The translations under genes were made by a program, and so were the position numbers. From NCBI GenBank assembly GCA_949752745.1, contig OX457033.1:12695301-12759300 (forward strand): a stretch of DNA of 64,000 bases, read 5' to 3'. Under the pieces are notes generated by a model. It did no database searches and was not told the origin of the DNA. It worked only from the letters and a program-made list of their open reading frames with translations. This DNA comes from Protula sp. h YS-2021 (Eukaryota; Annelida; Polychaeta; Sabellida; Serpulidae). Positions 1-11,539 of this stretch are shown one piece after another. The stretch's first letter is position 1, and each line of letters starts with the position of its first letter.

Positions 1-20
1 GCCCTCGCATTTTTTAGATC

Positions 21-428
21 TCATCTTTCCCCGAGAAACAGGATGTCTTGTGTGGGAGACTGAGTTCTGATTTGGGTAGATTCCAGACCTACCTGTAGGG
101 CTTTTAGCACTTGCGTTAGGGTCTGCTGATGGGCTACTTTTCTGTCTTGATGGGCCAGTAACCAGTCTTCTAAATATTGAAAAACTAACATGCCTTCTAG
201 ACGGGCCCATGACTTTAGTACTTTTATTACTTTTGAGAACACGTACGAAGCCGTGGGCAGGCCGAAAGGAAATGCCCGAAACCAGAGCCGTTCTCGACCT
301 ACTTGGAATCTCAGAAACATTTCGGCTGAATGGTGTAATGGGATACAGAGATATGCATCGGATATTACTATCGAAGTGCCCCACGTGCCTGCCTGTAGGC
401 TTTCTTTTATGATTTGAGCTGTGTCCAT
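21..428 (-). pseudogene. DIRS reverse transcriptase core, fragment
   Basis: 136 codons with RT fingers/palm motifs in order: a DAY box (IVISDAYLCIPL), the FPFGLPTASYVF box and the catalytic YLEDW box. It is out of frame by one base with the preceding RVFLIPKK segment. Template copying would be its role in an intact element; here it is broken. Confidence 0.8.
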
Positions 429-568
429 CTGGAATGACGTTGTCAGTAGAAATTCGTTGTTGGAAGGAGAGATCTATTACTAGTCTCCATCCTCTCGATT
501 TTTTGGGTATCAGAAAAACCCTGCTGAAGAAGGCTGCCTGGGTTTCTTGCATTTCCTTTATGGCCGCT

Positions 569-2813
569 TTATCTTTCAGAGACGCAAGCATTACTTGGAG
601 TGCCAGGACCTTGTCTGGGTAGGAGGTGGCTAGGTTCTCTGAGGTCTGTATTGACAAGGGATTGAGAGGTTTGTGACCACTCGGGTCCTGTTTGAAAGGG
701 AGGGAGTGTCCGTTTCTGCGCCATCGGACCACAGGACGGGTGGGGGAGCATTTCTGCCAATGTCTGCCAGAAGTTGCCTAGTCTTCCTCCTACGGGCAAG
801 ATGGCGTTGTAGGGACGCAATTCTTTTAAGATTTTGCATCTTTTAAAGTATCGCCAAGAGACCAACGAATCTCGGTACTTTGGTTGACTGCTACCCGTTC
901 TGCTGTGATAGTACCTCCGACCTGTTGTCACAACTTGGTTTTGATTTCTTGGCAGGTGGTGGTTGGGTTTGGGACCTGGGCCCTGCCGATGAGGTCTTTT
1001 GCGTTTGAGAGGACGCCGAAAAGATGCATGGGACATCTTTGACATTAGCGCTCTCCTGATTTACCCTTTCGATTTCCGTGGGAGGAAATATTTCTTTCTC
1101 TCCTAGGATGGGGGCGTGGCGCATCCCTTAGCCCTTTCGTACTTGACCAGCAGTGCTGTAAGAACGCGTCCCATCTGAGGAAGACCATATATGTCATGAG
1201 GAAGGTAAACAGTTTGACTACGTCCCTGGTCACCAGCTCAAGACTTTTCAGTAGTTTGGAAACCACTGGATCGTTGAGGCGCAAATCATCCCATCGCGTT
1301 TTTAACACTTTTAAGGTGTGATTTTGAAAGGACGTAATGTTGAGGATGTGTCGGGAAGAGGCCTCAAAGGTCTTAGGGTCCTTCTCCACTAACAGTATGT
1401 CTGAATAGCTGCGGACGGAAGGCGTCCAAACTGTCAGTTTTAAGAGCTGCTTCTGACGGTACCAGTTCGTCTGATGGTCCATAGTCACGGTCTTACAGCA
1501 CAGTGTCTCAAAGCGTGAAAACGCGATAGGTACGACCTTCGCTATTGTCCAACTTTTGAAACTCCTTCGACCGTACTGCTATGGCGTTGGCCATGCCTTT
1601 GCTGGTGGGAAGTGCAATGAATGGGTCTTAGTGTAGCGGCGCGATTTGAGAGGTCATCCAAATTGGAGGTCGTTTTTCTCGAGCAAATTGGAGGGTCCTT
1701 TTTGTCGAGGGACGGGGATCCGGCTGTGACGTTTGCCAAGCGAGCGATTTCCTGGATTGAGTCCCGAGAGGGCACGTCCACCGGGGCCATCATTGATGAT
1801 GTTATCGAGGGAGTGGCATTCTCACTACGAGGCGTGAGATCCGGAGAGGGGGTCCTGATTTGGTGTCTGCCTGCCACTGCTGGATCTTTCCAGAGCTTTT
1901 GGCTACTACCCGGAGACCTAATATAGTCCATCTCTCTGCGGTGAAGGCGGAATTGGGATGATTGTGATGTGTCTCCCGTCTCTCCGCCAGTATTCTCTGC
2001 CTCTGATTCTTGCTGCTCCAAGTCCAGTTCAGGATCATCTTTGTGTTCTTACATGAGATGGGATGTCCCCTGAGGGCGTGTAAATTTCATGTTCCCGGTT
2101 GAGGGAGATTGAGGATAAAGGGGATGTTACTGTCTGTAGTAACCCGTCCTCTTCCTCTTCTGCTAAGCCTGAAACTTGTCTAGACGGGGGGAGTTCTGAG
2201 AATTCGGCATTGCTGATTACTTCCACCTCTGCAGGTTGACTGCCTGGACCCAACGGGGGAGGGGACCCTGTGGGGGGAAGGCTGTGTAGCCGGTGGTGGG
2301 ACAGAGAGTGGCCGACGGTTTACGCTTGTACCTGACTTGTGGCTCCGAATCTTGCCGTTGCATCTGTTGTTGGATTCTTGCAGTTGCTTTTGCAATTGGG
2401 ACTGCAAGGACAAAAAGGCCGAGAACTCAGTGGGTAAGCTTTGGATCTGTGGGGAAGAAGCCAGTTCTGCTTGCGACGGAATTCCCAGTCGGCCTGTCAT
2501 GGTTGCAAAACTTGACCCCGAGCCCGTGTGAGTGACCGTGACTGGCTCCAGGGAGGTTTTAGCTTTCGGTTCTGTTTCTTGCTTTGCCGGGATCTGTGCT
2601 GGTAAAAGCCAATGCTTTCCTTAGGGTTTCCATTTCTTTCGCTTCAGGAATGTCTAAATCGGCCACAGTTTCGGAATAAGCTTTCGGATTCCGCGACTTT
2701 TTGTCTTTCTTGTCTGCAATGAATGCGTCCGATTCGGATCCCATATCCATCCTGATAGGAATGGAAAGTTGTTCTGGAATCACTGAACTAGCTTTCCGCA
2801 TAGTCTCTTCCAC
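569..2813 (-). pseudogene. DIRS gag-like region, broken into several frames
   Basis: Open stretches at 2813-2559, 2500-2180, 2253-2035, 2021-1542, 1488-1045 and 1045-569 lie in changing frames. The protein is Ser/Pro/Arg/Gln-rich with a basic stretch (RRPLKRKRP) just before the RT start. Assignment to gag rests on position upstream of the RT, not on a recognised domain. Confidence 0.55.
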
Positions 2814-2900
2814 AAACTCAGGAGTAATAAATAGAGCTTACGCAAGGCTTTGCGCCTGTCCCTTCTGCGATCGTTGCGTATCCTGTTTCTGCGAATCAGT

Positions 2901-3470
2901 TTCCACTTTTTAGCTGACAGATGGTGGCACTAAAATATGTATTCCACTCGTCACAAAGAGTCAAGTCGCTCTTCTGTCTTCAACGGTCGCAAATCGAGTG
3001 TGGGTTGAAAGCTGATGGAGGGTGTGTGCACTGCGAAAGCGTAGGGGGATCCCGCAGGCTGGCTTCTATCATATCTGAAAGGCAAGCAGAGAGAAGAAAA
3101 TTGTCAATGTCACCAGCAGGCGTACAGATAAATATAATAGCACATAAGATGCTACTTCTTATACTGTGATTCAAGAGTGGAAGCACATGGTACAACTAGA
3201 CCGATTTCGCAACCGAGTTGCGAAACAAACACTTGGGATACTAAAAAAATACTTATAGGCTGAGCTAAAAATTTCTTATCTTATTTCAGTTTTTAAATTC
3301 GCATTTTGATTCTTGATTCTGTTCCGGTTTAGGTTTCCATGGAGAATGAAAATTTTCAGACATAATTAACATTCCTGTTATAATTTAAAATTAGATGCTA
3401 AAATTAGATATTAAATAAAACCTAGCCATTTGCAAATCATTAAAGAACACAGCAATACTTTATAGAAAAT
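2901..3470. other. Spacer without recognised feature
   Basis: AT-rich single-copy-looking DNA between the retrotransposon and the AGGTCA-rich repeats. It may include the element's terminal repeat, which I could not delimit. Confidence 0.4.
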
Positions 3471-3489
3471 CAATGATGTCAGAAGCACA

Positions 3490-3619
3490 TGCGAACTGTT
3501 TTCGAGATAATAGTCAACTTCCGGTTTTTGACCTTGACCGTGCTCCAAAAGGCCAAGGTCACCAAGGTACCTCTTATGTAACGTTGTTTAGGCCCAAAGG
3601 GTCGAAAATGAGCTCAAAA

Positions 3620-3694
<75 letters not shown>

Positions 3695-3960
3695 GATGTC
3701 GAGATAATAGGCAACTTCCGGTATTTGACCTTAACCGTAACCCAGAAGGTCAAGGTCACCGCGGTACGTCTTATGTAACGGTTTTTAGGCCCAAAGGGTA
3801 GAAAATCTCTAACGCTTTTAGAGGTAGTAGTCAACTTCCGGTTTTTGACCTTTATTGTGACCGAGAAGGTCAAGGTCACCGATGTACCTCTTATGTAACG
3901 TTGCCTAGGCCCAAAGGGTCCAAAATGAGCTCAAAATAGCTCTATCTCTAACCGTTTTCG
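3490..3960. repeat. About 125-bp tandem repeat, three units, with AAGGTCAAGGTCA motifs
   Basis: Three related units begin near 3497, 3698 and 3823. Each has CAACTTCCGGT, TTTGACCTT, AAGGTCAAGGTCACC, CTTATGTAACG and TTAGGCCCAAAGGGT in that order. Unit 1 is separated from unit 2 by a CT microsatellite. Confidence 0.85.
3623..3690. repeat. (CT)n microsatellite
   Basis: 68 bp of uninterrupted CT, sitting between units 1 and 2 of the 125-bp repeat. Confidence 0.97.
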
Positions 3961-4104
3961 GTAACGGCACATGAAGTCACGTGACCTATGACCTTGACCC
4001 TCAAGGTCAAGACTAGTGATGAAAGATTTCCTCCCACAGATCACATTTTATTTATTCAAGCTGGGATTTGAGCACCTTTGTGGCTACTTTTCGTGATTAA
4101 TAAG

Positions 4105-4430
4105 CATTTTAAAAAAGTATTTTGACCCACTTTGACCTTGACCTCTGGGGATCCAGGTAAAACAATTTTGCAGATTTCACGACAACTCATTACCCTCTAT
4201 GTCTCTGCCACATGCCGTCTTTCGACGACAAACTCTGTAGGAGGGGTTTTCTGGAAACCACATTGAGATAGAAAATACTTTGACCTCAATTTGACCTTGA
4301 CCTTCAAGGTCAAGGTAAAAATTTTGCGGATTTTACGACATTCCATCATCCTCTATCACTGTACCAAATTTTATCGCCCTACGTCAAATAGCGTAGGAGG
4401 GGTTTTCTGGAAACCACCGTGACGAAAAAA
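4105..4430. repeat. About 155-bp tandem repeat, two units, with GACCTTGACC motifs
   Basis: Both units contain TTTTACGAC or TTTCACGAC, CCTCTAT and the shared block GTAGGAGGGGTTTTCTGGAA (at about 4229 and 4389). Palindromic TTGACCTTGACCTTCAAGGT lies between them. Confidence 0.8.
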
Positions 4431-5415
4431 AGAACGAAATATGAAAAAAATTAAAAAAAGGGAAGAAAAGAGAAGTTACGGAATTCGCGGAAATTTAAAA
4501 TCTCCTTGGGACGTTGTCGCAAGTGTAAACTATTCACTCTCATCATTCAGGTGCCAAAATAATGCTTGCAGGTGTATTCGGGACCGTTTGAAGCGAGTGA
4601 TCGAGTGATCCCAAAAATTGGATCTGACCGATGGGCCCGAAAATGGGACCTAAAAATGGGACCCAAAATTAAGACAAAGAATGGGACCCCTTGGGCCCAT
4701 CTCCTGGCACTCCCTGGATCCTGTAGCTTCCGTGTGGAGAAGATAGGCACACTTTCCGGGACGAAAACCGGTGTCACCGCTACGTGTAAACTCAACAACT
4801 ACCAGACCGAAGTTACCAGTGCCAAAAATTGCTTAAATCATGAACCAATTTATCCAACTTCTTCAGAGAATAAACAGTACTCCTTAAAATATAAATAAAC
4901 TGATCTAAAGAAAATTCGCACCTTGAACTATTTCTCTTTTTCCATTAAAATGCGAAGGACACAGAATGGCGTGTGTTGCAAACACCACGTTTGAAGGGAA
5001 TGAATGATGTCTCCACATGATGCAATATTTAGTATTCCTTCATTCTCATTGGTCGTATGAATGGAGAGTGAAATAGGGCTATTCGAACTGCAAGAAAAAT
5101 TTCATTTTTATTGCTCGATAATATATAACCGTAAGGGAACCCATCTAAAAGTGGAGATAAGCGAATTCAAAGCTTTTATGAAGTAAAAAGTGAGTTTGAA
5201 AACATTCTCTTCAAAAATACTTAACTATAGTAGCGATTTGCTATATTCGTCTGAATTGAGAAATGTGATATTTCTTATAAAACACTTGATAACTGATAAA
5301 TGGCAATGTAGGATGACCAGTCATTATATTTTTCAATAATACTAATCCAGAAACTTTAGGATTTTTTGTCTGTGGCTAATTATATAAACATTACTATTTT
5401 GTGTACTTTTCGTAG
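4431..5415. other. 5' flanking or intronic DNA, no feature recognised
   Basis: No coding pattern with EGF or NIDO signature. A 110-codon + strand open frame at 4566-4898 is low complexity in character and lacks splice or domain support. Confidence 0.5.
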
Positions 5416-5555
5416 GTATGTACCAATGGCATCTTGGCTTTTGGTGGTGGTGTTAGAAGCTACAGTCCAACCCCGTTTCCAATCGCCAGCAACCCAGTAG
5501 TGGCGCCCTTTTGGGGTGACGTTGACATCAGATTCTCAGGAACTATCAAATACGG
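5416..5555 (+). CDS. E1: NIDO domain, first visible exon
   Basis: Phase 0 to 2. Encodes VCTNGILAFGGG and, further on, NPVVAPFWGDVD, the NIDO hallmark (N-G-x-(L/I)-x-F-G ... APFW-D-D). Acceptor is tttcgtag, donor gtactc. The N-terminal part of NIDO normally precedes this point, so at least one upstream exon is missing from the window. Confidence 0.85.
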
Positions 5556-8500
5556 GTACTCATGTTTCCGTGTTCTCGCCTTTATTTATTATTTATATAT
5601 AATTTATTTCATGAACAGTCACATATTATCACGTAACAACTATGACGTCTGCTTTCTAAATGGCTGGTTTGCAGTGTATCTATTGAAATCATTGGGATTA
5701 TTTATTCATTTATTCTATTTAAACAGGTGTATATAACGAAATGTCGAGTTACTTCCTTTTTGCATGTACGTGCAATTTTCCTTGGAGTTATTAATTTTGC
5801 AAGAAATTTCTGCCCTTTTCATTGAAATAACCAACGCGAAAAGGGAAAGATTTTGTTTATGTGTAGGGTAGGGTGGGGCAGGAGATGAGACTGTCGTCTG
5901 TTTTGGAAACTTCTGTGCTAAGTAACTATCCTGGCCTACTCCCATCCAATCACTTTCTCAGTACCCCATAAAATAGGAATCGCCTTAACCTAGTGACTTC
6001 TATCTACAACTATGGCAGGCACAAGTTATCCGTATGTACGTATATACATATGTCAGCTTTTATTCAAAATACTTCTTCATCTTCACCAGATGTTACTGAA
6101 TTGCTTTCAAATTTTCCTGGGCAGTCCTGAAACTGGCCAAATGACACCTCTAATAATTTTTGGAAGCCATTTTTCATAACTGTTGTTTTGCAACATTTTG
6201 ATTTAATTACTTTAAATGTTGATTGACTCTTTCCTATTAAGATTTTCTTGGAAAAATTCCGTTTTCGTCGATCAACAAAAACCTGATTAAAAAGGCAATT
6301 TTCCCATTTTCTGAGGCACTTTTTTGAATTGTTCTGCTCCCAGTTTTAAAGGGGATGCTCTTAAAATTTTAAGAATGTTCTTTAGTTTATCCAAAGTCAA
6401 TCTCTGCGGTATGCTATTATAACAGTTTGTTCATTCAACAATTCTCGTCCATTTGGGGAATCGAAATCGAAAAAACTGAAAAAACTGTGCCATCCTAAAT
6501 TGTATTTCAATTTATCTGAAATTTGGTAAGAGACTAGTAAAGGTGAAGAAAAAAGATATTTTTCCTAGTTTGAATTTTAGAAAATTTGGCGAATTAGCAA
6601 CATCCATAGTTTGGCAATTTTCAAAACTGTGCCCAGTAAACATTCCGATGTCAATACCACGTCCAATTGAAAGTGCGTCATCGATCGGGTTAAACTGCAT
6701 CGTTGAGTCTGGTTGTGAATTGATTGTGACTGGTCCCGACCAAACAATAACGTTTATTTAATGTGATTTAATTTGAATAGATGTTGGACAAGCAGCGTAG
6801 TTTACAAGTAGCTTTAGGTCGCAAACGAAACCCAGTTCCTTCGACGTCTAATCAACGTCTTTGGGGCAATGTTGAATAAACTTCTGAAAATCGACATTTT
6901 ACAGGCGTCTAATAATCGACGTTGATTATATATTGAAAATATAGATGCCGGGATCACAACCAAACAATAGTTTCCTTCTGTAAGTGCTTACCGAAAAGGG
7001 AAGCAATGAGCTGTCGTTTTCATAACAGACGAAAATGAGAACGTAAAATATGAAAATTTCAGGAGCACAAATTTTTTTTTTTTTTGTTTCTGTAAAAAAG
7101 TAATTATGAAAGTAGATTTCATACATGTCCCGCGTTACCTGATGACCAAAGGATGGGGTACTTTAACGAAAGTATGACCACAACACCTTATCATTCTCAC
7201 GGTAAAGCTGTCAAGATGGTGCTTCTAGGCTAATATTTTCATGACGTCTATACAATTTCGTTCTCCCCAGGCCTATACATCCCTGGAAAACATTTGCGAC
7301 CTTTTCGCAATGTTCATTAGAAATCTGATAAGCGACATATATCCAACGTCGACAGCAGGCGTTGTTTGGACTTCCATGATGAATCTAAATCCGACTTTGA
7401 TTCATCATTGGATACGACATCTATCCAATGTTGATTGAACAATGCAATATCTACTGGGTAGCGCTAGTAGTATTAGCTAAAGCAATGTCAATAGCACAAG
7501 TATGAGTACGAGTGAACCATAGAATTATGCACAAGACCACGGTTATTGTTCTGAAGATTTCAATTCTTACATGTTTTTATTTATTTAGAGCTATTTCTGG
7601 GAACGATTTAGCTACAGCGGGCAATACAGTGTCTCCTGGATGGGTTCCAACCAACGGCTTCGTGTGCTCATGGGAGAGTGTGCCGGCGTACCCCGGGCGA
7701 GGAACTGTAAGTTCTGGCTTAATTGTCTTAGTTCTGTCTTAATTGAAACACAAACTAGACTGGCCAGTGTTTTTGCTAAAACAAAACAAATGTTTCGTCC
7801 GCCCCGCCCCCCCCCCCCAGTCACGTGGGAAAAAAATTACTTGCTTAAAAGTACAACATTGGGGAGCCAAAAACATTTAAAAAATCGCCAAAAATACATT
7901 TTTACAGAAAATGAAGAAAGACTTCATTTGCACTACATGTAGGTTCTTCTTGCTATGTTTCAGCATAATCCAACAAACTGTTTCGGAGATATCGCAACAA
8001 TATGGCCAGAAAAAACTTAAAAATCAGAAAAATAAAAAATCGCCAAAATGCATTTTAACCGAAATGAAGAAAAACTTTGCACTATACATTTGCGCTACAT
8101 GTGTGTTCTTCTTGCGACGTCTGAGCCTTGTCCAACGAACTATTTTGGAAATTTAGCCTGTCGAAATGACAAAAAATGCACGAAACCCCTCCCCCCCCCC
8201 ACCCACATGTTAAAAAATTGGCCAAAAATGGAATTTTTAAAGAAACGAAAAAAAAATAACACGGGCATCATCTAGACATGTACCCCAATATGTATGTATG
8301 TTTTGAGAAAAATCGACTCATTAATTTTATAAGAACTCACTGTGGACACACACGGACAGACAGACGGACGGACACACCAAATACTATATATGTCTCCCTT
8401 AGGTGGAGACATATAATTCCATACTAGGACAACAAAAAAATTAGTTTATTCATACAGTACAATATCACCCCTATGGCAAATGAAATGAAATTACTATAAC

Positions 8501-10552
8501 AGCATAAATGGTTTTTCCAAAACAAACACAAAATTTTGATGGTTAGTGCAATTGGTAAGAATGTTGGCTTGGCAATCCCAAGGTCCCTGGTTTGTATTCG
8601 AGCAGGGATAGTAGGCAAGGGATTGGCGTTATGACGAATGCGGTGACCCAGATTACCACTTAAATCAAAGTTATTACCATTCAGTTTGGCATCCCTTCAA
8701 GACAAATGACAAAAAGGAAAGCCAATATCCAACTGCAATATCTATACAACCCCAGGGTAATATATACATATCTGAGCAAGAGGCAGACAGCCTATTTTAA
8801 TATTAACGGTTTCAACTGTCCTATAATAGGACTAGAAGGAGTTATTCAAATGTGGGTAAAATATAGTAGTTATCAACCTTGGTTTACACTATTTACAACT
8901 TAGCTTTAAAAAGAAAGTAGCAATGAAAGTTTAACTGGGCCTGTTTTATATTCCTTTTATTCAGTTATTGTTAGCAATAGAATACTTTTATTTCAATTCC
9001 TCGAACTGATAAGAATGCCACTTTATAACGCTACAGACGAACATGTCCAAAAGGAATTTGAACTCGTCGAGAAATATACATAGTGAAGTAATATATAAAG
9101 TAATCTACAAACAAGTCATTGCAAAACCTGAATTGGCAAAGATATACAGTAAATTCGATTCCACGCAACAAGCTCGGTGCATGAAATATGAAAGAAAATA
9201 ATATACAATATTAAATTAAATATTAAACAGTACCTTGCACCTTGAAAACGATTTACATTGCTAGCAAGTATCTGAATACACAGGAAGAACTTTCCAGCGA
9301 GTATAATCAAACAATTTTTTAATCAAAAGTATGAAACAAGTGACACAGGCAGGGACCGCATTAAAACAGGGGTAGTCTAGAAAGTACACACTTTGTAAGT
9401 TCACACTGAGTTATTGTGACTTAATAATATCACATATTTTATGTCTTTCAAATTCAGAATTGACACCGATAATGCTTTCATATATTTATAGCTGTCAAAT
9501 ATTACAACAATAACCAAAATGCGTACATACTCAGGTACAGTAACAGATACAAGCACACTGTACGCAACCAAGTGTCTTGGGACCAAATCACCCCCACCAG
9601 CCCCAATCGTGCGTATGTCCTTACCCTATTACTTTTCAAATGCCCATTCTATACTACCCGCTTTTATTTGCAGCAAACAAATACTTTCCAAGCTGTGCTT
9701 GTGAATGATGGGACTACTTCCTTCATCATATTCAACTATGATTCAATCCAATGGTATGCAGGATCGGCTAGCAGTACTCCAGCGCAGGTAACTCGCAATC
9801 GTTTTACTAGAATTCCCGGATGTAGCTTTTCCGGAGTGGGCAGTGGCACTAATTTATTTGTAGTGGGATGGAGTAAGTGCCAATTTAACAGCACTGCTAA
9901 ACCTTGGTGAGGTGCAAATTCACGTTTTGGTTATATCTTGTCCGTAACTTAGCAATTAGAATTAGAACGCTTTTATCGAAAACCAGCATGGGGCTACCAT
10001 TATGGGAAAAGAAAGATAAATACTTGAAGCGAATGTAAAGAGTTGATGGGCCGGGTAGAAGCTTGGCTACCATGGAACTGCAAGAATAATCTTGGATGTT
10101 ATGACCCCATGGCAGTAAATTTGGCAATCTCATATCTTGATATTTTTGGTCTTGCTACAGATGGGTTTTGATGCTGGAGACCGCACAAACTCGTATGCCC
10201 ACCAATGGTCAAGAACGGCATCGATCACCGGTCTACCAGGCAGCTCCAACTGCGGTCAAACTGGGCGATATATTTGGGGCGTCGGCTCTCCTGTTATCCA
10301 GCCCGTAAACGAAGGTTACCTTAAGCATTATTATGTGTCAAATTAGCGTCAAAATTCATCTAATCAGAAAGCATTGACCCCACTTTCCCAAATTCACAAT
10401 ATCTCCCCCACCCAGGCATCTGAACTTGTAACAAATCACTGTGAGGATACAATTTGGTTAAATCTTGCTGATAATTCCTTGATAGAGCAGGGCAAAAGGG
10501 AAACAGGTAGAGTTGCTCAAAGTCGAAAAGATCTCTTCCACAAAAATCTTGA

Positions 10553-10590
<38 letters not shown>

Positions 10591-11482
10591 TAATAATAAT
10601 AATAGTAATAATAATAATAATAATAAAACAAATAATTTAAAACAAATGCCCCGGTCGGGTCATACCTAAGACTTTAAAATTGGTACCCCTCCTTGCTACC
10701 CTCTGAGGCACTCCACATATAGGGGTTATAAGGAGGGCAGGAATGCCCCATTTCAGTATAATGTGGCAGGGGGATCCCGACATGACCACAGCAGTTGAAA
10801 AGGATCTAAAGAGCAATGCAATGCAATTAAAACAAATGCTTTTTCTCCATACAAGTGCTATTAAATTTGTTACAAAACTATAACTCCAGTAGCTTACGTG
10901 TCCATATGGATCGTCACACAAATGCTGATATAGAAGTTTTGCCAATTGTTTTCCTGCGGTGTTACTGGGCGATATATTCATGGCGTAGGGTCAGCTGTTA
11001 GCCAGATTGTGGAAGAAGGGTTACCTTAAACATATTATTCATGTGTCAAATTTGTCAAATTTCTTCTAATAGCAAAGCCTTGACCCCTCCATTCCCAAAA
11101 ATGAACACGACATGTCTCCTCCACCCAAGCATCTGGACTTGTAACAAATCACTGAAAGAATAATACCCATATACATCTTGGTTAAATGTTTTGATCAATC
11201 TTTGGTATAAATGTAAGGGAGGGGGTACCGGGAAAGTGGTGGCAAAATCGAAAACATTTCTCTTACAAAAATCTTGAATCAATTCCTATACGTTATATGT
11301 TTAAAGGTTTTGCAGATTTAATACTGTAGATATATAAAATGCTAATGATACTAATATTTATAATTATTATTATTATAAAAGTAATAATGGAAGAGCGGAA
11401 AATTGTATTAGGAAAGGCATTCGTCAGCCCCTCCTCTCTCTCTCTCTCCCTCTTCTCTCTCTCTGTTTCCCCCCCCCCCCCC

Positions 11483-11539
<57 letters not shown>

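Larger units (their letters stand above)
1..2900 (-). mobile_element. Degraded DIRS-like (tyrosine-recombinase family) retrotransposon, gag and RT remains
   Basis: Reading leftward on the - strand, a gag-like region (about 2813-1045) is followed by the RT start (VGGRLGNFWQ near 800-760, RVFLIPKKSRGWRLVIDLS at about 525-465) and the RT core at 428-21 (SDAYLCIPLHHS, FRAFPFGLPTASYVFSKV, YLEDWLLAHQD). This series is typical of DIRS elements. The polymerase motif reads LEDW where DIRS elements usually have LDDW. The frame breaks several times (for example between 569 and 428), so it is a non-functional relic. RNase H and recombinase would lie left of the window. No terminal repeat was identified at the right edge, which is approximate. 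Confidence 0.8.

Noticed and set aside
4566..4898. 110-codon + strand frame as the first exon of the gene
   Set aside because: No signal peptide, no NIDO pattern and no donor in the right phase for E1.
6543..6761. 72-codon frame in the first visible intron
   Set aside because: Overlaps the left end of the candidate TIR element and has no domain signature.
8544..8599. Functional tRNA gene
   Set aside because: A and B boxes are imperfect and no acceptor or anticodon stem could be paired.
10301..10310. Donor GTAAAC at 10305 for E4
   Set aside because: It leaves phase 0, which does not join the EGF frame of E5; GTTACC at 10315 gives phase 1.
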